From Verrucomicrobiia bacterium (GTDB lineage Bacteria; Verrucomicrobiota; Verrucomicrobiia; Verrucomicrobiales; Akkermansiaceae), in the NCBI GenBank assembly GCA_947462875.1, contig CANHQJ010000028.1, positions 1 to 45,868 of the forward strand: DNA of 45,868 nucleotides, written 5' to 3'. Shown here piece after piece: positions 6,724-15,454 of this stretch. The notes below the pieces were generated by a model that saw only the letters and a program-made list of their open reading frames with translations, searched no databases and had not been told where the DNA came from. Every line of letters starts with the position of its first letter. Within the stretch, counting starts at the first letter, position 1. The translations under genes and the position numbers were made by a program.

Positions 6724-7545
6724 TTACGCGAAGGCCACGAGCGTGATGTGCTTTTCCTTGCACAGCGCGGCGATGCGGTCCTTTTCCAGGAGCAAGGTTT
6801 TTCCCGCTTCCACCGCGATCACGCCCACGCCGGCCTCGGCGCAGGTGAGGATCGTTTGCGCGCCGATCACGGGAATGTCGAAACGGAAATCCTGGTTCGG
6901 TTTCGATACCTTCACCATCGTAACCGCCTTGCCGCGTCCGAGCTCGCCGCCGCGTTTGATGCAGGCATTGGTGCCCTCGAAGGCCTCCACCGCGAGCACC
7001 GTGCCATGGCGCACCACCACGGTCTGGCCGATGTCCAGCCGCGAGCTTTCCTTGGCGATGCGTTGGCCGAAGTGGACATCGTCCCAGGCGCGTGTTTTGA
7101 GAGCGGGTCCGCAGATGTGGCCTTCCGGTGCGAGCAGGTCCTCCATGAACGTGGTGGCGGGCAGCAGTGTGATGCCGTCTTTTTGCAATTCATCGGCGAT
7201 GGCTCCGAAGAGGCTTTCGGCATTGCGCTCCTTGACCTTGGCGAGCAGGAAAAGGAGACGCATGTCAGGGCGCAGGTCGAAGAGATTTTTCGGCGCGATT
7301 TGCCCGACCATGATGGCCTCGGTGACGCCTTGTGATTTGAAGTAGCGGATCAGCTTGCCGAGCTGGCCGACGCGGAACCACTCGATCGAATCGACCAGTG
7401 GCGTGATCAAGGCGGCATCGGTTTCATTTTCAAACGCGGCGACGCTGAGCTTCACCGGCTGCGACTGCGCGCGCGCGGAGCTGGCAAAGGTCGAGGGATA
7501 CACTCCGTTGCCAGCGATGATGCCGATGTTGCGCGTGGTTGCCAT
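6724..7545 (-). CDS. lpxI: UDP-2,3-diacylglucosamine pyrophosphatase LpxI
   Basis: LpxI hydrolyses UDP-2,3-diacylglucosamine to lipid X and UMP in lipid A synthesis; it replaces LpxH in many non-enteric Gram-negatives. The protein opens with RNIGIIAGNGVYP, the family's signature N-terminal glycine loop, continues with VGQIAPKNLFDLRPDMR, and has the C-terminal segment RFDIPVIGAQTILTCAEAGVGVIAVEAGKTLLLEKD typical of the former DUF1009 domain. About 273 residues, normal length. The open frame extends 13 codons upstream to a TTG at 7584, but the ATG at 7545 places IGIIAGNG at the expected distance. Its presence implies an outer membrane with lipid A. Confidence 0.92.
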   Translation of the reverse strand: MATTRNIGIIAGNGVYPSTFASSARAQSQPVKLSVAAFENETDAALITPLVDSIEWFRVGQLGKLIRYFKSQGVTEAIMVGQIAPKNLFDLRPDMRLLFLLAKVKERNAESLFGAIADELQKDGITLLPATTFMEDLLAPEGHICGPALKTRAWDDVHFGQRIAKESSRLDIGQTVVVRHGTVLAVEAFEGTNACIKRGGELGRGKAVTMVKVSKPNQDFRFDIPVIGAQTILTCAEAGVGVIAVEAGKTLLLEKDRIAALCKEKHITLVAFA

Positions 7546-7592
7546 GTCGGGCTCTGTTTTCTGTGGGAATGAGGAAACGGGCAATTCTTTTT

Positions 7593-8321
7593 TTATCGCA
7601 CGATCAGCGGCCGCAGGGCCTGGGCGAGCCGTTGGTAGCCTTGTTCATTCGGGTGCAGGCCATCGCTGAAGAGTTTGCCGTTGAGCTTGCCCTCTTCATC
7701 GAGAAACACGGAAGACAGGTCGTGGAAGTGGATGCGCTGGGCACCCGAGAGATGCTGGTGCAGCTCGTTGTTAACCGCAGCGGGGAGGGTTTTGATTTTG
7801 GCGGGAATGGTGCGCGGGAGGATGCCGAGCACATGGATCGTGGATTCCGGCAATTGTTTGTGGATGGCGCTGCAAACGGCCTGAATGCCCATGCGGATCT
7901 CGGCAGCGCTGTTGAACTCCAGGTTGTTCGTGCCGATGAGCAGCACCACCGTTTTCGGCTTCAGCTCGGCGAGTTCGCGATTGTTCACGCGCCAAAGCAC
8001 ATTTTCCACACGATCCCAGCCGAAGCCGAGATTGGCCACGGATTTGCCATCAAACAATGTCTTCCACGAGCCCTCGCTGCGGATGATGGGGGCCTTGGGT
8101 TCGCCCGCCCAGTAGTGCAGGATGGAGTCGCCCAGCATCACCACGTCCACAGGTCCTTTTTTGCCCAGCGCGAGAACCTCCTCGTGACGTTTCGCCCAGT
8201 CGTAAATCGCTTTGTCGCGATCCTGCGTCACGGCGGTCAGAGTGCTCGGTTTTGCTGGCGCGGGCGATTGCGCCAACACGGGCGAGATCGACAAAAGGGC
8301 AAAGATCAAGGCGCGGGTCAT
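7593..8321 (-). CDS. Secreted SGNH/GDSL-family hydrolase
   Basis: An esterase or acetylhydrolase of the SGNH superfamily, like platelet-activating-factor acetylhydrolase domains. Motifs in order: MLGDSILHYW (block I with the nucleophilic Ser), NLGFGWDRVENVLWR (block II), LIGTNNLEF (block III with Asn) and FSDGLHPNEQGY (block V, Asp and His of the triad). A signal peptide MTRALIFALLSISPVLAQS fixes the start at 8321, with GGAG upstream; the frame stays open to 8423. The substrate cannot be told. In Verrucomicrobia such enzymes often deacetylate polysaccharides. It lies directly upstream of lpxI (8-47 bp, depending on start). Confidence 0.85.
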   Translation of the reverse strand: MTRALIFALLSISPVLAQSPAPAKPSTLTAVTQDRDKAIYDWAKRHEEVLALGKKGPVDVVMLGDSILHYWAGEPKAPIIRSEGSWKTLFDGKSVANLGFGWDRVENVLWRVNNRELAELKPKTVVLLIGTNNLEFNSAAEIRMGIQAVCSAIHKQLPESTIHVLGILPRTIPAKIKTLPAAVNNELHQHLSGAQRIHFHDLSSVFLDEEGKLNGKLFSDGLHPNEQGYQRLAQALRPLIVR

Positions 8322-8426
8322 GCTTCGTGGAAACTCCATAGGTTGTTTGAGACGCCTTGACCATGCAATTTGTTCAAAAAGATCAGACCGCTTGAAAAAT
8401 GAGACATTTTCGCACTTTTTCACGAG

Positions 8427-8734
8427 TTATTCACAAGCCTTATGAATGCGTTGCATAGCCCATCATGTGTTGCTTGCTCAGGATACTCAGGTGTGCTGAG
8501 CGGACTGTGAGAAAATTGTGAATAAGTGCGGTCGCGCCAAGCGATCATGAAAAAGGCAAGCAGTCACTAGGGAAATTCGCGATGCTTCGTTTTGCCAAAC
8601 AGTTTGGGCATCCGAAAAACATGCGCGAAATTCCGCTATGTTACGTTTTCGTCGCGTAAAGCGGTCGCCGTAGCGGGCATAAATACTTCGTATGTACATG
8701 AGGCTGTTGTGACTTTTTTCCCAAGTTATTCACA
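8427..8734. promoter_or_regulatory. Cluster of three DnaA-box-like 9-mers in a 535-bp intergenic region
   Basis: TTATTCACA (fits TTATnCACA) occurs at 8427-8435 (plus), 8517-8525 (minus) and 8726-8734 (plus). The surrounding gap, 8322-8856, has no credible gene; a 70-codon minus frame at 8699-8487 has unlikely composition. Transcription diverges from the gap: polX to the SGNH gene run left and icd runs right. A T-rich tract (8713-8719) precedes the third box. This may be a replication origin, or a DnaA-controlled promoter for icd or the left operon. No DUE or dnaA gene is seen, so the role is inferred. Confidence 0.55.
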
Positions 8735-8856
8735 ATGCTGAGTCGGGTGTTTGAAAGCATTGTTTTGCGGCAAAAGAAATGCGGATTTGCCATGTTCCGT
8801 GCTTGCTTGTTGCGGGGAAAACTGCTCCACTCCGCGCGCTCAACGCAACACTCATC

Positions 8857-10149
8857 ATGGCCTACCAACACATCACACCTCCTGCTGGCGAAAAGATTAC
8901 CATTTCCAATGGCGTGCTCTCCGTGCCGAACCATCCCGTGATTCCGTTCATCGAAGGTGATGGAACCGGTCGCGACATCTGGCGTTCCTCGGTGCGTGTC
9001 TTGGATGCGGCGGTGGAGAAAGCATACAATGGCACGCGCAAGATTTCGTGGTTCGAAGTGTTCGCCGGCGAAAAGTCCTTCAACATGTATAAAGACCAGG
9101 TCAGCGATCTCGGTCAGGCTTGGCTCCCGGAGGATACCCTCACGGCCTTCCGCGAGTTTTTGGTAGGCATCAAGGGCCCGCTCACCACGCCCGTCGGTGG
9201 CGGCATCCGCTCGCTGAACGTTGCCCTGCGCCAAATCCTCGATCTCTACGTTTGCCTGCGCCCAGTGATGTACTTCACCGGCGTGCCCAGCCCGGTGAAA
9301 CATCCGGAACTGGTGGACATGGTGATTTTCCGTGAAAATACCGAGGACATTTACGCAGGCATCGACTTCGAGGCCGGCAGCGAAAAAGCGATGAAGTCGC
9401 TGGAATTCCTCAAGGAAAATTTCCCCGCCGATTTCAAAAAAATCCGTTTCGGTGCCGAGGCACCGGAGACCGTGGGCGTGGGCTTCAAGCCCGTTTCCAA
9501 ACCCGGCACCCAGCGTCTCGTGCGCGCCGCGATCCAGTATGCCATCGATCAGAACCGCAAGTCGGTGACCATCGTGCACAAGGGCAACATCATGAAATAC
9601 ACCGAGGGCGCGTTCCGCGACTGGGGCTATGAGTGTGCCAAAAACGAATTCGGCGCCGTCGAGCTCGATGGCGGTCCCTGGTGCGTGATCCCCGAAGGCA
9701 AGCCCGGTGCGGGCATCGTCATCAAGGACGCCATCGCCGACATCACCTTGCAGCAGGTGTTGACACGTCCGACCGACTTCGACGTGATCGCCACACTCAA
9801 CTTGAACGGCGACTACCTTTCCGACGCCCTCGCCGCACAGGTCGGCGGCATCGGCATCGCTCCCGGCGGCAATGCGAACTACATCACCGGTCACGCGATT
9901 TTCGAGGCCACCCACGGCACCGCGCCTAAGTATGCGGACAAAGACCAGGTCAACCCCGGTTCCGTTGTACTCTCCGGCGAAATGATGTTCCGCTACATGG
10001 GCTGGAACGAGGCTGCGGATCTCATCATCAAGGGACTGAACGGCGCCATCGGCTCGAAAAAAGTCACCTACGACTTCGCCCGACTCATGGAAGGCGCCAC
10101 CCAGGTGAAATGCTCCGAGTTCGGTGACAACATCATCGCTCACATGTGA
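8857..10149 (+). CDS. icd: NADP-dependent isocitrate dehydrogenase
   Basis: Converts isocitrate to 2-oxoglutarate and CO2 with reduction of NADP+ in the citric acid cycle. The 430-residue protein follows the E. coli Icd type: [29 protein letters not shown] with the substrate-binding and regulatory Ser at about residue 119, [33 protein letters not shown], and [17 protein letters not shown], whose Lys-Tyr pair selects NADP+. ATG 8857 (MAYQHITPP) is chosen over the open frame's 8779. The gene stands alone behind the long intergenic region and ends at a hairpin terminator. Confidence 0.96.
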   Translation: MAYQHITPPAGEKITISNGVLSVPNHPVIPFIEGDGTGRDIWRSSVRVLDAAVEKAYNGTRKISWFEVFAGEKSFNMYKDQVSDLGQAWLPEDTLTAFREFLVGIKGPLTTPVGGGIRSLNVALRQILDLYVCLRPVMYFTGVPSPVKHPELVDMVIFRENTEDIYAGIDFEAGSEKAMKSLEFLKENFPADFKKIRFGAEAPETVGVGFKPVSKPGTQRLVRAAIQYAIDQNRKSVTIVHKGNIMKYTEGAFRDWGYECAKNEFGAVELDGGPWCVIPEGKPGAGIVIKDAIADITLQQVLTRPTDFDVIATLNLNGDYLSDALAAQVGGIGIAPGGNANYITGHAIFEATHGTAPKYADKDQVNPGSVVLSGEMMFRYMGWNEAADLIIKGLNGAIGSKKVTYDFARLMEGATQVKCSEFGDNIIAHM

Positions 10150-10161
10150 GGAGAAGTGTCT

Positions 10162-10186
10162 GGTGATCAGTGAGCAGTGATCAGTG
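10162..10186. repeat. Short direct repeat GTGATCAGTG
   Basis: GTGATCAGTG occurs twice, separated by AGCA, between the icd stop and its terminator. Each copy contains the palindrome TGATCA. Such short GATCAGTG tandems are seen scattered in bacterial intergenic DNA; no function is apparent. Confidence 0.6.
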
Positions 10187-10232
10187 GGAAAGACTTTCCG
10201 ATGTAGTCTGATGTCTGAAAGTCTTTCCTTTT
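10187..10232 (+). terminator. Rho-independent terminator after icd
   Basis: GGAAAGACTTT (10187-10197) and its exact complement AAAGTCTTTCC (10218-10228) form an 11-bp stem with a 20-base loop, followed by TTTT. It lies between the icd stop and tadA. The loop is long, so efficiency is uncertain. Confidence 0.6.
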
Positions 10233-10239
10233 AACATCC

Positions 10240-10764
10240 ATGGACGAGCCACTCATCGACACGCAGAGCGACGAGCACTTCATGCGCCTCGCCTTGCGTG
10301 AGGCGCGCAAGGCGCTAGCCGCCACCGAGGTGCCGATCGGGGCGGTGATCGTGCATGAGGGCAAGGTCATCGCACGTGCCTGGAACCAGGTCGAGACGCT
10401 CAAGGATGCCACGGCACATGCCGAAATGCTCTGCCTCACCGCCGCGCAATCGGCCATGGGCGACTGGCGGCTCGAGGGCTGCACGCTCTATGTGACGAAA
10501 GAGCCGTGCCCGATGTGCGCGGGTGCCATCGTGCATTGCCGGCCGTCGCGCGTCGTGTTCGGCTGCTCCGATCCGAAGGCGGGCGCGGCGGGCGGCTGGA
10601 TCAATCTGTTGCAATCGAACCCGCCGCTCAACCATGCCTGTGACATCTCCTCCGGCGTGCTGGCGGAAGAATGCCTCTATCTGATCCAAAGTTTTTTTCG
10701 CGAGGCGAGGGAAAAAAAGAAAGAGAATCCCCGTCGCGAGTATCGCTTTGATGACGGAGAGTGA
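10240..10764 (+). CDS. tadA: tRNA-specific adenosine deaminase TadA
   Basis: Deaminates the wobble adenosine of tRNA-Arg(ACG) to inosine. Zinc-binding deaminase motifs are intact: HAEMLCL with His60 and the catalytic Glu62, and PCPMCAGAI with Cys90 and Cys93. The N-terminal segment FMRLALREARKALAATEVPIGAVIVHEGKVIARAWNQVE is typical. At 174 residues it is slightly long because of a basic C-terminal tail (REAREKKKENPRREYRFDDGE). Its stop overlaps the sequence just before the next start (10767), so the two genes are probably co-transcribed. Confidence 0.92.
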   Translation: MDEPLIDTQSDEHFMRLALREARKALAATEVPIGAVIVHEGKVIARAWNQVETLKDATAHAEMLCLTAAQSAMGDWRLEGCTLYVTKEPCPMCAGAIVHCRPSRVVFGCSDPKAGAAGGWINLLQSNPPLNHACDISSGVLAEECLYLIQSFFREAREKKKENPRREYRFDDGE

Positions 10765-10766
10765 CT

Positions 10767-11189
10767 ATGAAACATCTGTTACGAGCTGGTTTATTGTGGA
10801 TCGCCACAGTCACGGCTGTGAACGCCGCTGACATCACCATCACGGTGCAAGGGGTGCGCAACGACAAAGGAAAAATCGCCGCGCTTGCCTTCGTCAAGGC
10901 CGATGGTTTCCCCGATCGGGTGGCGATGGCAACGACCCAGGCGCAAGTGCCCGCCCGTCAAGGCGCGGTGACCCTGGTGCTGAAAAACGTGCCTGCGGGC
11001 AAAGTGGCTCTCACGATTCTTCACGACGAGGATGGCGACGGCAAACTCAAGCGCAACATGGTCGGCATCCCCACCGAAGGTGTCGGCATGACCGGAAAAC
11101 CGTTAGGCAACCGCGCCCCACGCTTCGCGGAAGCAGTCATCGAAATCCAAGGCAATGAAAAGCGCGAGATCACGCTCAAGTACTGGTGA
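10767..11189 (+). CDS. Secreted DUF2141 family protein
   Basis: A small periplasmic beta-sandwich protein with an N-terminal signal peptide (MKHLLRAGLLWIATVTAVNA). DUF2141 features are clear: ITVQGVRNDKGKIAALAF, VPAGKVALTILHDEDGDGKLKRNMVGIPTEGVGMTG and a C-terminal EIQGNEKREITLKYW. Start ATG 10767 is set by GGAGA eight bases upstream, inside the end of tadA; the frame also has a GTG at 10761. The role of the family is unknown. It is translationally close-coupled to tadA, which probably reflects compact layout rather than shared function. Confidence 0.85.
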   Translation: MKHLLRAGLLWIATVTAVNAADITITVQGVRNDKGKIAALAFVKADGFPDRVAMATTQAQVPARQGAVTLVLKNVPAGKVALTILHDEDGDGKLKRNMVGIPTEGVGMTGKPLGNRAPRFAEAVIEIQGNEKREITLKYW

Positions 11190-11277
11190 ACGGCGGGTGT
11201 CGTTCACAGGATGGGTCGATGCGGGGATGAAAGGCGGCGCGGCGTGTTGGCGAGCGGCAGCGGGCATTGTTGGCAGG

Positions 11278-12264
11278 TTACCTCGCCTGCAGATCCGCCA
11301 CTTCGACGGTGCGTGACATCATTTGTTTGCCTGTGGAATCGGTTGCGACGAATTCAACGCGGGGTTTATCCTTCCAATGAATGTGCAAGTACGCCGCCTT
11401 TTGTGTTTCGTGAATCACCTTTCCCTCACGATGGTCATTGAGAGACTCTTTTTCATCCTGATTGATCCCTGCGAAGGTGAACTCGATGGCATCGTATCCC
11501 AGCGCGTTTTCCCTTGTTGAGATTTCCACAAAATGTTGGTCGCCACTGAGGAAGATGACTCCGCCCGCTTTTTTGCGTTTGATCAGATCGAACAACCGCT
11601 GCTGCTCGGTTCCTGACTTTGACCAGGTTTCGAAGACCGTGTTTTTTGACACGAGGATCTGATGGCCCGAAACGATGAAGCGGAGTGTCGCGGGAATCTC
11701 GAGTTGTTTTTCCAGCCACGCCCATTGTTCCTCGGCCAGAACCCGATCGGAAGATTTCGCATAGCGGCCATCCAGCATGATCACCTGAACCCTTTTGTCC
11801 GAGGGGCCGAAACAGCGGCTGCTGTAAACGCCCGGCTGATTCCGGACAAGAGGATCGGCGGGGAACTTCCAGAAATCCATGAAGATGTTTTTGCTTTCCT
11901 CGCGTTTGGGATACTCCACGCCGGCGTTGTTCCAGCCCATGTCATGATCATCCCACGTCGCCATTTGCGGGATGTGCGCCAGTTGTTTGAATTCCGCGCG
12001 ATCCGCCAGGCTTTGATAATTTTCCTGCAACAGTCTCATGTCAAGGGTGTCGCAGTAGATGTTGTCGCCCAGCCACAGGATCAGATCCGGATTCCACTCG
12101 ATGTAGCGCTGCAGCGAGGGAGCTTCCTGTTTTTGCTTGAAACATCCGATGAGTCCGATGCGATGCAGAACGGTTTCCTCATCCGCCTTGCGCACCTCCC
12201 GGGCGATGCCCGGATGGGAAAAGAAAACACAGATGTATGAAATTGCGATGGATATGGTTTTCAT
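11278..12264 (-). CDS. PhoD-like metallophosphatase
   Basis: A secreted metallophosphatase of the alkaline phosphatase D type. After a signal peptide (MKTISIAISYICVFFSHPGIA) come the metal-binding blocks LIGCF, LWLGDNIYCDTLD, MATWDDHDMGWNNAG, a long central region with VIMLDGRYAKSS, and FIVSGHQILVSK and VIFLSGDQHFVEI with the late His ligands. About 328 residues, short for PhoD but normal for the PhoD-like subgroup. The open frame extends to 12423, overlapping the next gene. ATG 12264 gives the signal peptide and a nine-base gap to the upstream CPBP gene, so both are likely in one transcript. Substrate unknown. Confidence 0.85.
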   Translation of the reverse strand: MKTISIAISYICVFFSHPGIAREVRKADEETVLHRIGLIGCFKQKQEAPSLQRYIEWNPDLILWLGDNIYCDTLDMRLLQENYQSLADRAEFKQLAHIPQMATWDDHDMGWNNAGVEYPKREESKNIFMDFWKFPADPLVRNQPGVYSSRCFGPSDKRVQVIMLDGRYAKSSDRVLAEEQWAWLEKQLEIPATLRFIVSGHQILVSKNTVFETWSKSGTEQQRLFDLIKRKKAGGVIFLSGDQHFVEISTRENALGYDAIEFTFAGINQDEKESLNDHREGKVIHETQKAAYLHIHWKDKPRVEFVATDSTGKQMMSRTVEVADLQAR

Positions 12265-12272
12265 AGGAAGGA

Positions 12273-13058
12273 TCACGGTTCGACCGGGAGGGACTTTTTT
12301 CCCAAGCACCAAACGACGGCCGATAGGTTGAGGATCAGCATGCCCAACACGAGTGTCAAGCTCGCGAGCGAGAGCGCGGTGTCCGGCGGGTGGGACTTCG
12401 AAGTGAAGGTGGAGAAATCCCACAGAGCATGCATGGCAACCGGCAGTACAATGCCGCGGGAAAGCCGCATCGAAACCGAAAGCGTGATGCCCATGAGGAA
12501 GGCGTATGTGACCTGAATCAGTGTCGGACCCGCCGCTTGGCCGACCAACAGGTTCGGCAGATGGAAGAGGCCGAAGCCGAGCGCCGAAACGAGCATGGTA
12601 CGCGCTTCCGACCAGGGACCCGGCCCGCGGGCTCCGTAAGCGAGGATGCCACGGAAGAGCAGTTCCTCATTGATCCCTACCAAGATCATGGCAAAGGCAA
12701 GGATGCCGAGATACGAGGCATCGAACTCCGGCCATGGACTGGACACCAAACGGATCAGGCACAAGCCGAACCAGCAGAAGGGAAGCCACCACAGGAATCC
12801 GGGAAGGGCCGAGGCAGGTTGTCTCGCAACAATCGGCCGCAGCCAACCGCTGCGCCAGGAGACGACAAGACCCCAGATCAAACTGAGTCCGACCATAGGC
12901 ATGATGCCGCGAACGACGTTCGCGGTGTTATCGGCGATGGTATCATAGTCCACACCGGAAAAGTAACCGACCAGAGGCAGGATCAGCGCCGTTGGCAGTA
13001 TCATCCGTACGGCCCTGCGGATGGTGCGGGGCGCGGGAGTGGAGGGTTCGCGATTCAT
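12273..13058 (-). CDS. CPBP-family intramembrane metalloprotease
   Basis: A multi-spanning membrane protein of the CAAX protease/bacteriocin-processing (CPBP, Abi) family. The catalytic motifs lie in membrane helices: NEELLFRGIL (double Glu and Arg), FGLFHLPN (His) and AMHALWDFS (His and Asp). Roughly seven to eight hydrophobic segments are visible over 261 residues. Start ATG 13058 (MNREPSTPAP) is preferred to the frame's 13109, which overlaps the next gene. Some relatives confer self-immunity to bacteriocins; here there is no bacteriocin gene, so the substrate is unknown. Confidence 0.85.
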   Translation of the reverse strand: MNREPSTPAPRTIRRAVRMILPTALILPLVGYFSGVDYDTIADNTANVVRGIMPMVGLSLIWGLVVSWRSGWLRPIVARQPASALPGFLWWLPFCWFGLCLIRLVSSPWPEFDASYLGILAFAMILVGINEELLFRGILAYGARGPGPWSEARTMLVSALGFGLFHLPNLLVGQAAGPTLIQVTYAFLMGITLSVSMRLSRGIVLPVAMHALWDFSTFTSKSHPPDTALSLASLTLVLGMLILNLSAVVWCLGKKSLPVEP

Positions 13059-13105
13059 GGGGAAATGGGGGAACGGGCGGGGTTTTCTCCCGTCCCCGTG
13101 AAAGA

Positions 13106-13627
13106 TCATACTCCGGAGTAACCGCGGGAGCTCTTATTCTCGCGGATGTGGGATTGTACGGCTTTGTTGGCATCGTGGAGTTCCGAGCCGGAAACAGAGC
13201 CGCCTTTTTGGATCACGCGGCCGTGAGCGTCGTAGAGAATCACGCCACCCTTCGGCATGAGCACTTCCAGCTTGCCATCGCCGCGCGGGCGGACTTCGGG
13301 CGGGCGTGAGGATTGGTAGGTGTAATTGGGATGCATGTGGTCGCCGCGATGACCATGCATGTAGTCGCGCACCGCTTCCCGTGCGTGGTGCGCCTGGCTT
13401 GGCGTGGCGGTGCCGGTGCTGATCGGATGGCCCTTTGAGTCAAAGCTGAGGATTTTGCCATCGATGGTGACGAGGTAGTTGCCGTTATTGAGCCTGGTTA
13501 CGCGCGCCGGGCTGTTGTACGGCGCATGATGCGAGTTGTGCTGGTCGGGCACATTGATGACGCAGCTCGGTAGCAAGGTCAAGGCGAGCAGGGCGGCTCC
13601 GAGGAGTGATTGTTGTGATGCTTTCAT
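13106..13627 (-). CDS. Putative lipoprotein, hypothetical (173 aa)
   Basis: MKASQQSLLGAALLALTLLPSC carries a lipobox (LLPSC), so the mature protein should be anchored by a lipidated Cys. The rest is His-rich (DQHNSHHAPYN, HHAREAVRDYMHGHRGDHMH) and contains two similar segments: YLVTIDGKILSFDSKGHPISTG and LEVLMPKGGVILYDAHGRVIQKG, each followed by an A/K-rich helix. The protein is thus an internal duplication of a short beta-hairpin plus helix unit. The open frame reaches 13654, but ATG 13627 gives a proper signal peptide. No function recognised; the His clusters could bind metal. Confidence 0.75.
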   Translation of the reverse strand: MKASQQSLLGAALLALTLLPSCVINVPDQHNSHHAPYNSPARVTRLNNGNYLVTIDGKILSFDSKGHPISTGTATPSQAHHAREAVRDYMHGHRGDHMHPNYTYQSSRPPEVRPRGDGKLEVLMPKGGVILYDAHGRVIQKGGSVSGSELHDANKAVQSHIRENKSSRGYSGV

Positions 13628-13700
13628 GATGCGGTGTTTTGTTGTCTTAAACATGAAACGGGATATCCCCCCCTGTCACAAGAGCAGATTCATCGATTTT

Positions 13701-13723
13701 ACCGTATTCCTTTGAAGTACGGT
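13701..13723. promoter_or_regulatory. Inverted repeat ahead of the GntR/LacI regulator, possible operator
   Basis: ACCGTA (13701-13706) and TACGGT (13718-13723) form perfect arms around 11 bases, about 130 bp upstream of the regulator gene. Nearer the gene, ACTTCCGA is repeated directly at 13825 and 13843 around a TTGACA. Either could be a regulator-binding site. Evidence is limited to symmetry and position. Confidence 0.3.
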
Positions 13724-13849
13724 TTTGTGGAGCAGGTTGCTGACGATATGGCAAGGCTTGCCGACGCCAAGAACGGGCAAAACGGCACAATACATGACGG
13801 TGCCTGCGTCGCGCCGGAGAGGTGACTTCCGAATTGACAATCACTTCCG

Positions 13850-14932
13850 ATGAATGAGTATGACCTCATGAAAAGTCGATTGGAGCGAAAATCCCTTCCT
13901 CTGCGACTTGCCGAACTCATGGAGAAAGAGTTGATGGCCGGCACCTGGGGTGACATTCTCCCCGGACATCGCACGCTGATGAACTTGTTCGCCGTGAGCG
14001 CGAAAACCAGTCTTGCCGCAATCGATCTGCTGGAAGCGCGCGGCATCATCTCAGGCGGTGAGCGCGGGAAAAGACGCCGTATTTTGATCGATCCGAAAGA
14101 GACGAACAAGGCCATGCGGAATTTGTTGCTGATCGATGGCCTCGGCTACCTCAGCGGTGAGGATCAAATGCAGATACAGGCGTATCGCAACGCATGGGAA
14201 GGAGAAGGGGGCAAAGTGCACACCATCAGGTTTGATTTCCCCCGTTACCAAAACCCAAGCGCCTTGTTGCGCAAAGCCGTGGCCAGCTACAGCGCGGACG
14301 CGATCCTCTTGCACGTGCCTCCACTGGCCTGGGTGGAAGCGGCGGTGCGATTGCGGCCGGTGTTTCTCGCGGGAGGGGAGTGGAAAGGAAATGCCATTAC
14401 GGGCAGCGCCTACAATATCAAGGATGAGGTGACGAGGCTGGCGGCGCAGTTGCGGGAGCACGGCCATCAACGTGTGGTTGTGCCGCTGGATCTCATCGGC
14501 CGTAAAATGGAAACCGCTGTGCGTGAGGGTCTTGCTGCCGGGCTGGGGGTCGATCGGAATGATCCTGCCGTGGCTGCCTATTGTCCGGTCTTTTCCGAGT
14601 CCGTGCCTGCCGCCTGGCAGCAGTACTGGAAGAAAATTTTTGCCAAGCTGCGACCGACCGCGGTCATCCTCAGCACGGACATCCAATGCCTATCGCTTTA
14701 TGGGCATTGTGCACGTCAGGGAATCCGCATTCCGGAAGACCTTTCCCTCATTTGCCTCGAAACTTCCGAGCACCTTGAATGGTTTGACCCTGTTCCGACC
14801 CGGATGCGTTTTCCTGTGAATCGCGCGACAGCTTACTTTAAAAAATGGGTCAGAGGTGGATGCCGTCCCATGGGAATGAAATTCTTTCCGCTGGATTATC
14901 TGGAGGGAGCCACTGTCATGCGGCTGTCATGA
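13850..14932 (+). CDS. GntR-type DNA-binding / LacI-type sensor transcriptional regulator
   Basis: Residues about 13-80 form a GntR winged helix-turn-helix (LPLRLAELMEKELMAGTWGD, then LPGHRTLMNLFAVSAKTSLAAIDLLEARGIIS). The remaining 270 residues look like a LacI/periplasmic-binding-protein sensor domain (AILLHVPPLAW, ILSTDIQCLSLYGHCARQGIRIPEDLSLICLE, the last being the typical LacI-family segment before the C-terminus). Such hybrids are frequent in Verrucomicrobia and Planctomycetes and usually respond to sugars. No sugar gene lies beside it, so the target is unknown. The start could also be the ATG at 13868, since a TTGACA sits just upstream of 13850. Confidence 0.8.
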   Translation: MNEYDLMKSRLERKSLPLRLAELMEKELMAGTWGDILPGHRTLMNLFAVSAKTSLAAIDLLEARGIISGGERGKRRRILIDPKETNKAMRNLLLIDGLGYLSGEDQMQIQAYRNAWEGEGGKVHTIRFDFPRYQNPSALLRKAVASYSADAILLHVPPLAWVEAAVRLRPVFLAGGEWKGNAITGSAYNIKDEVTRLAAQLREHGHQRVVVPLDLIGRKMETAVREGLAAGLGVDRNDPAVAAYCPVFSESVPAAWQQYWKKIFAKLRPTAVILSTDIQCLSLYGHCARQGIRIPEDLSLICLETSEHLEWFDPVPTRMRFPVNRATAYFKKWVRGGCRPMGMKFFPLDYLEGATVMRLS

Positions 14933-14996
14933 GCGAGTGAACCGCAGCTTCCTGATTCCTCTCGACGCGCCCTGGAGTTTGTGTTAGCAACATGGC

Positions 14997-15425
14997 ATGA
15001 AATGCGTCTTGTTGTGTCTTTTCAGCAGCTTGTTGATGGTGGGTGCGGACTCGGCAGAGCCGCAGGAAAACCCTGCGAAGCCCGTGGTGGAATCGGTGGA
15101 AAACGCCGAATGGATCAAGGCGCATCTCGATCAGGAAGTGACGGTGAAAGGTGTGCCGAATGCGAAATCCTCCGCATCGGCGGCAGGGCATTTCTTTTAC
15201 AACTTCGATCGCAGCGATCTAACGCTTTTTTGTTTCAAGGCGGTGGCGGCGACCTTGCCCGATGAGAAAAAACCCGGGGCCTTGGTGGGGAAGACGATCC
15301 AGGTCACGGGAAAGCTGGCGCTCTACAAAGACAAGCCGCAGATCGTCATTCGCAAGGCCGAACAAATCGTGATCCTGGAGCAGACGCCTGCTGCTGATGC
15401 CGCACCGAAAAAAGAAGTGGAGTAA
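14997..15425 (+). CDS. Secreted OB-fold-like protein, hypothetical
   Basis: A signal peptide (MKCVLLCLFSSLLMVGADSA) is followed by a domain with the rhythm of an OB fold: LDQEVTVKGVPNAKSSA, HFFYNFDRSDLTLFCFK, and GKTIQVTGKLALYKDKPQIVIRKAEQIVI. Secreted single OB-fold proteins of this kind are known in many bacteria but have no settled role. It ends in an acidic/basic tail. It lies 29 bp upstream of yicC on the same strand and may share its mRNA. The fold call is by pattern; no binding residues can be named. Confidence 0.65.
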   Translation: MKCVLLCLFSSLLMVGADSAEPQENPAKPVVESVENAEWIKAHLDQEVTVKGVPNAKSSASAAGHFFYNFDRSDLTLFCFKAVAATLPDEKKPGALVGKTIQVTGKLALYKDKPQIVIRKAEQIVILEQTPAADAAPKKEVE

Positions 15426-15454
15426 TTCCGGCGTGCGGACTACGCTGCGTGCCT

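Noticed and set aside
8487-8699. 70-codon minus frame in the DnaA-box region
   Set aside because: No start signal, odd composition, and it spans the regulatory region.
8641-10143. 500-codon open frame antisense to icd
   Set aside because: It mirrors a clear isocitrate dehydrogenase; its His/Gly/Glu-rich composition is typical of the antisense frame of a GC-rich gene.
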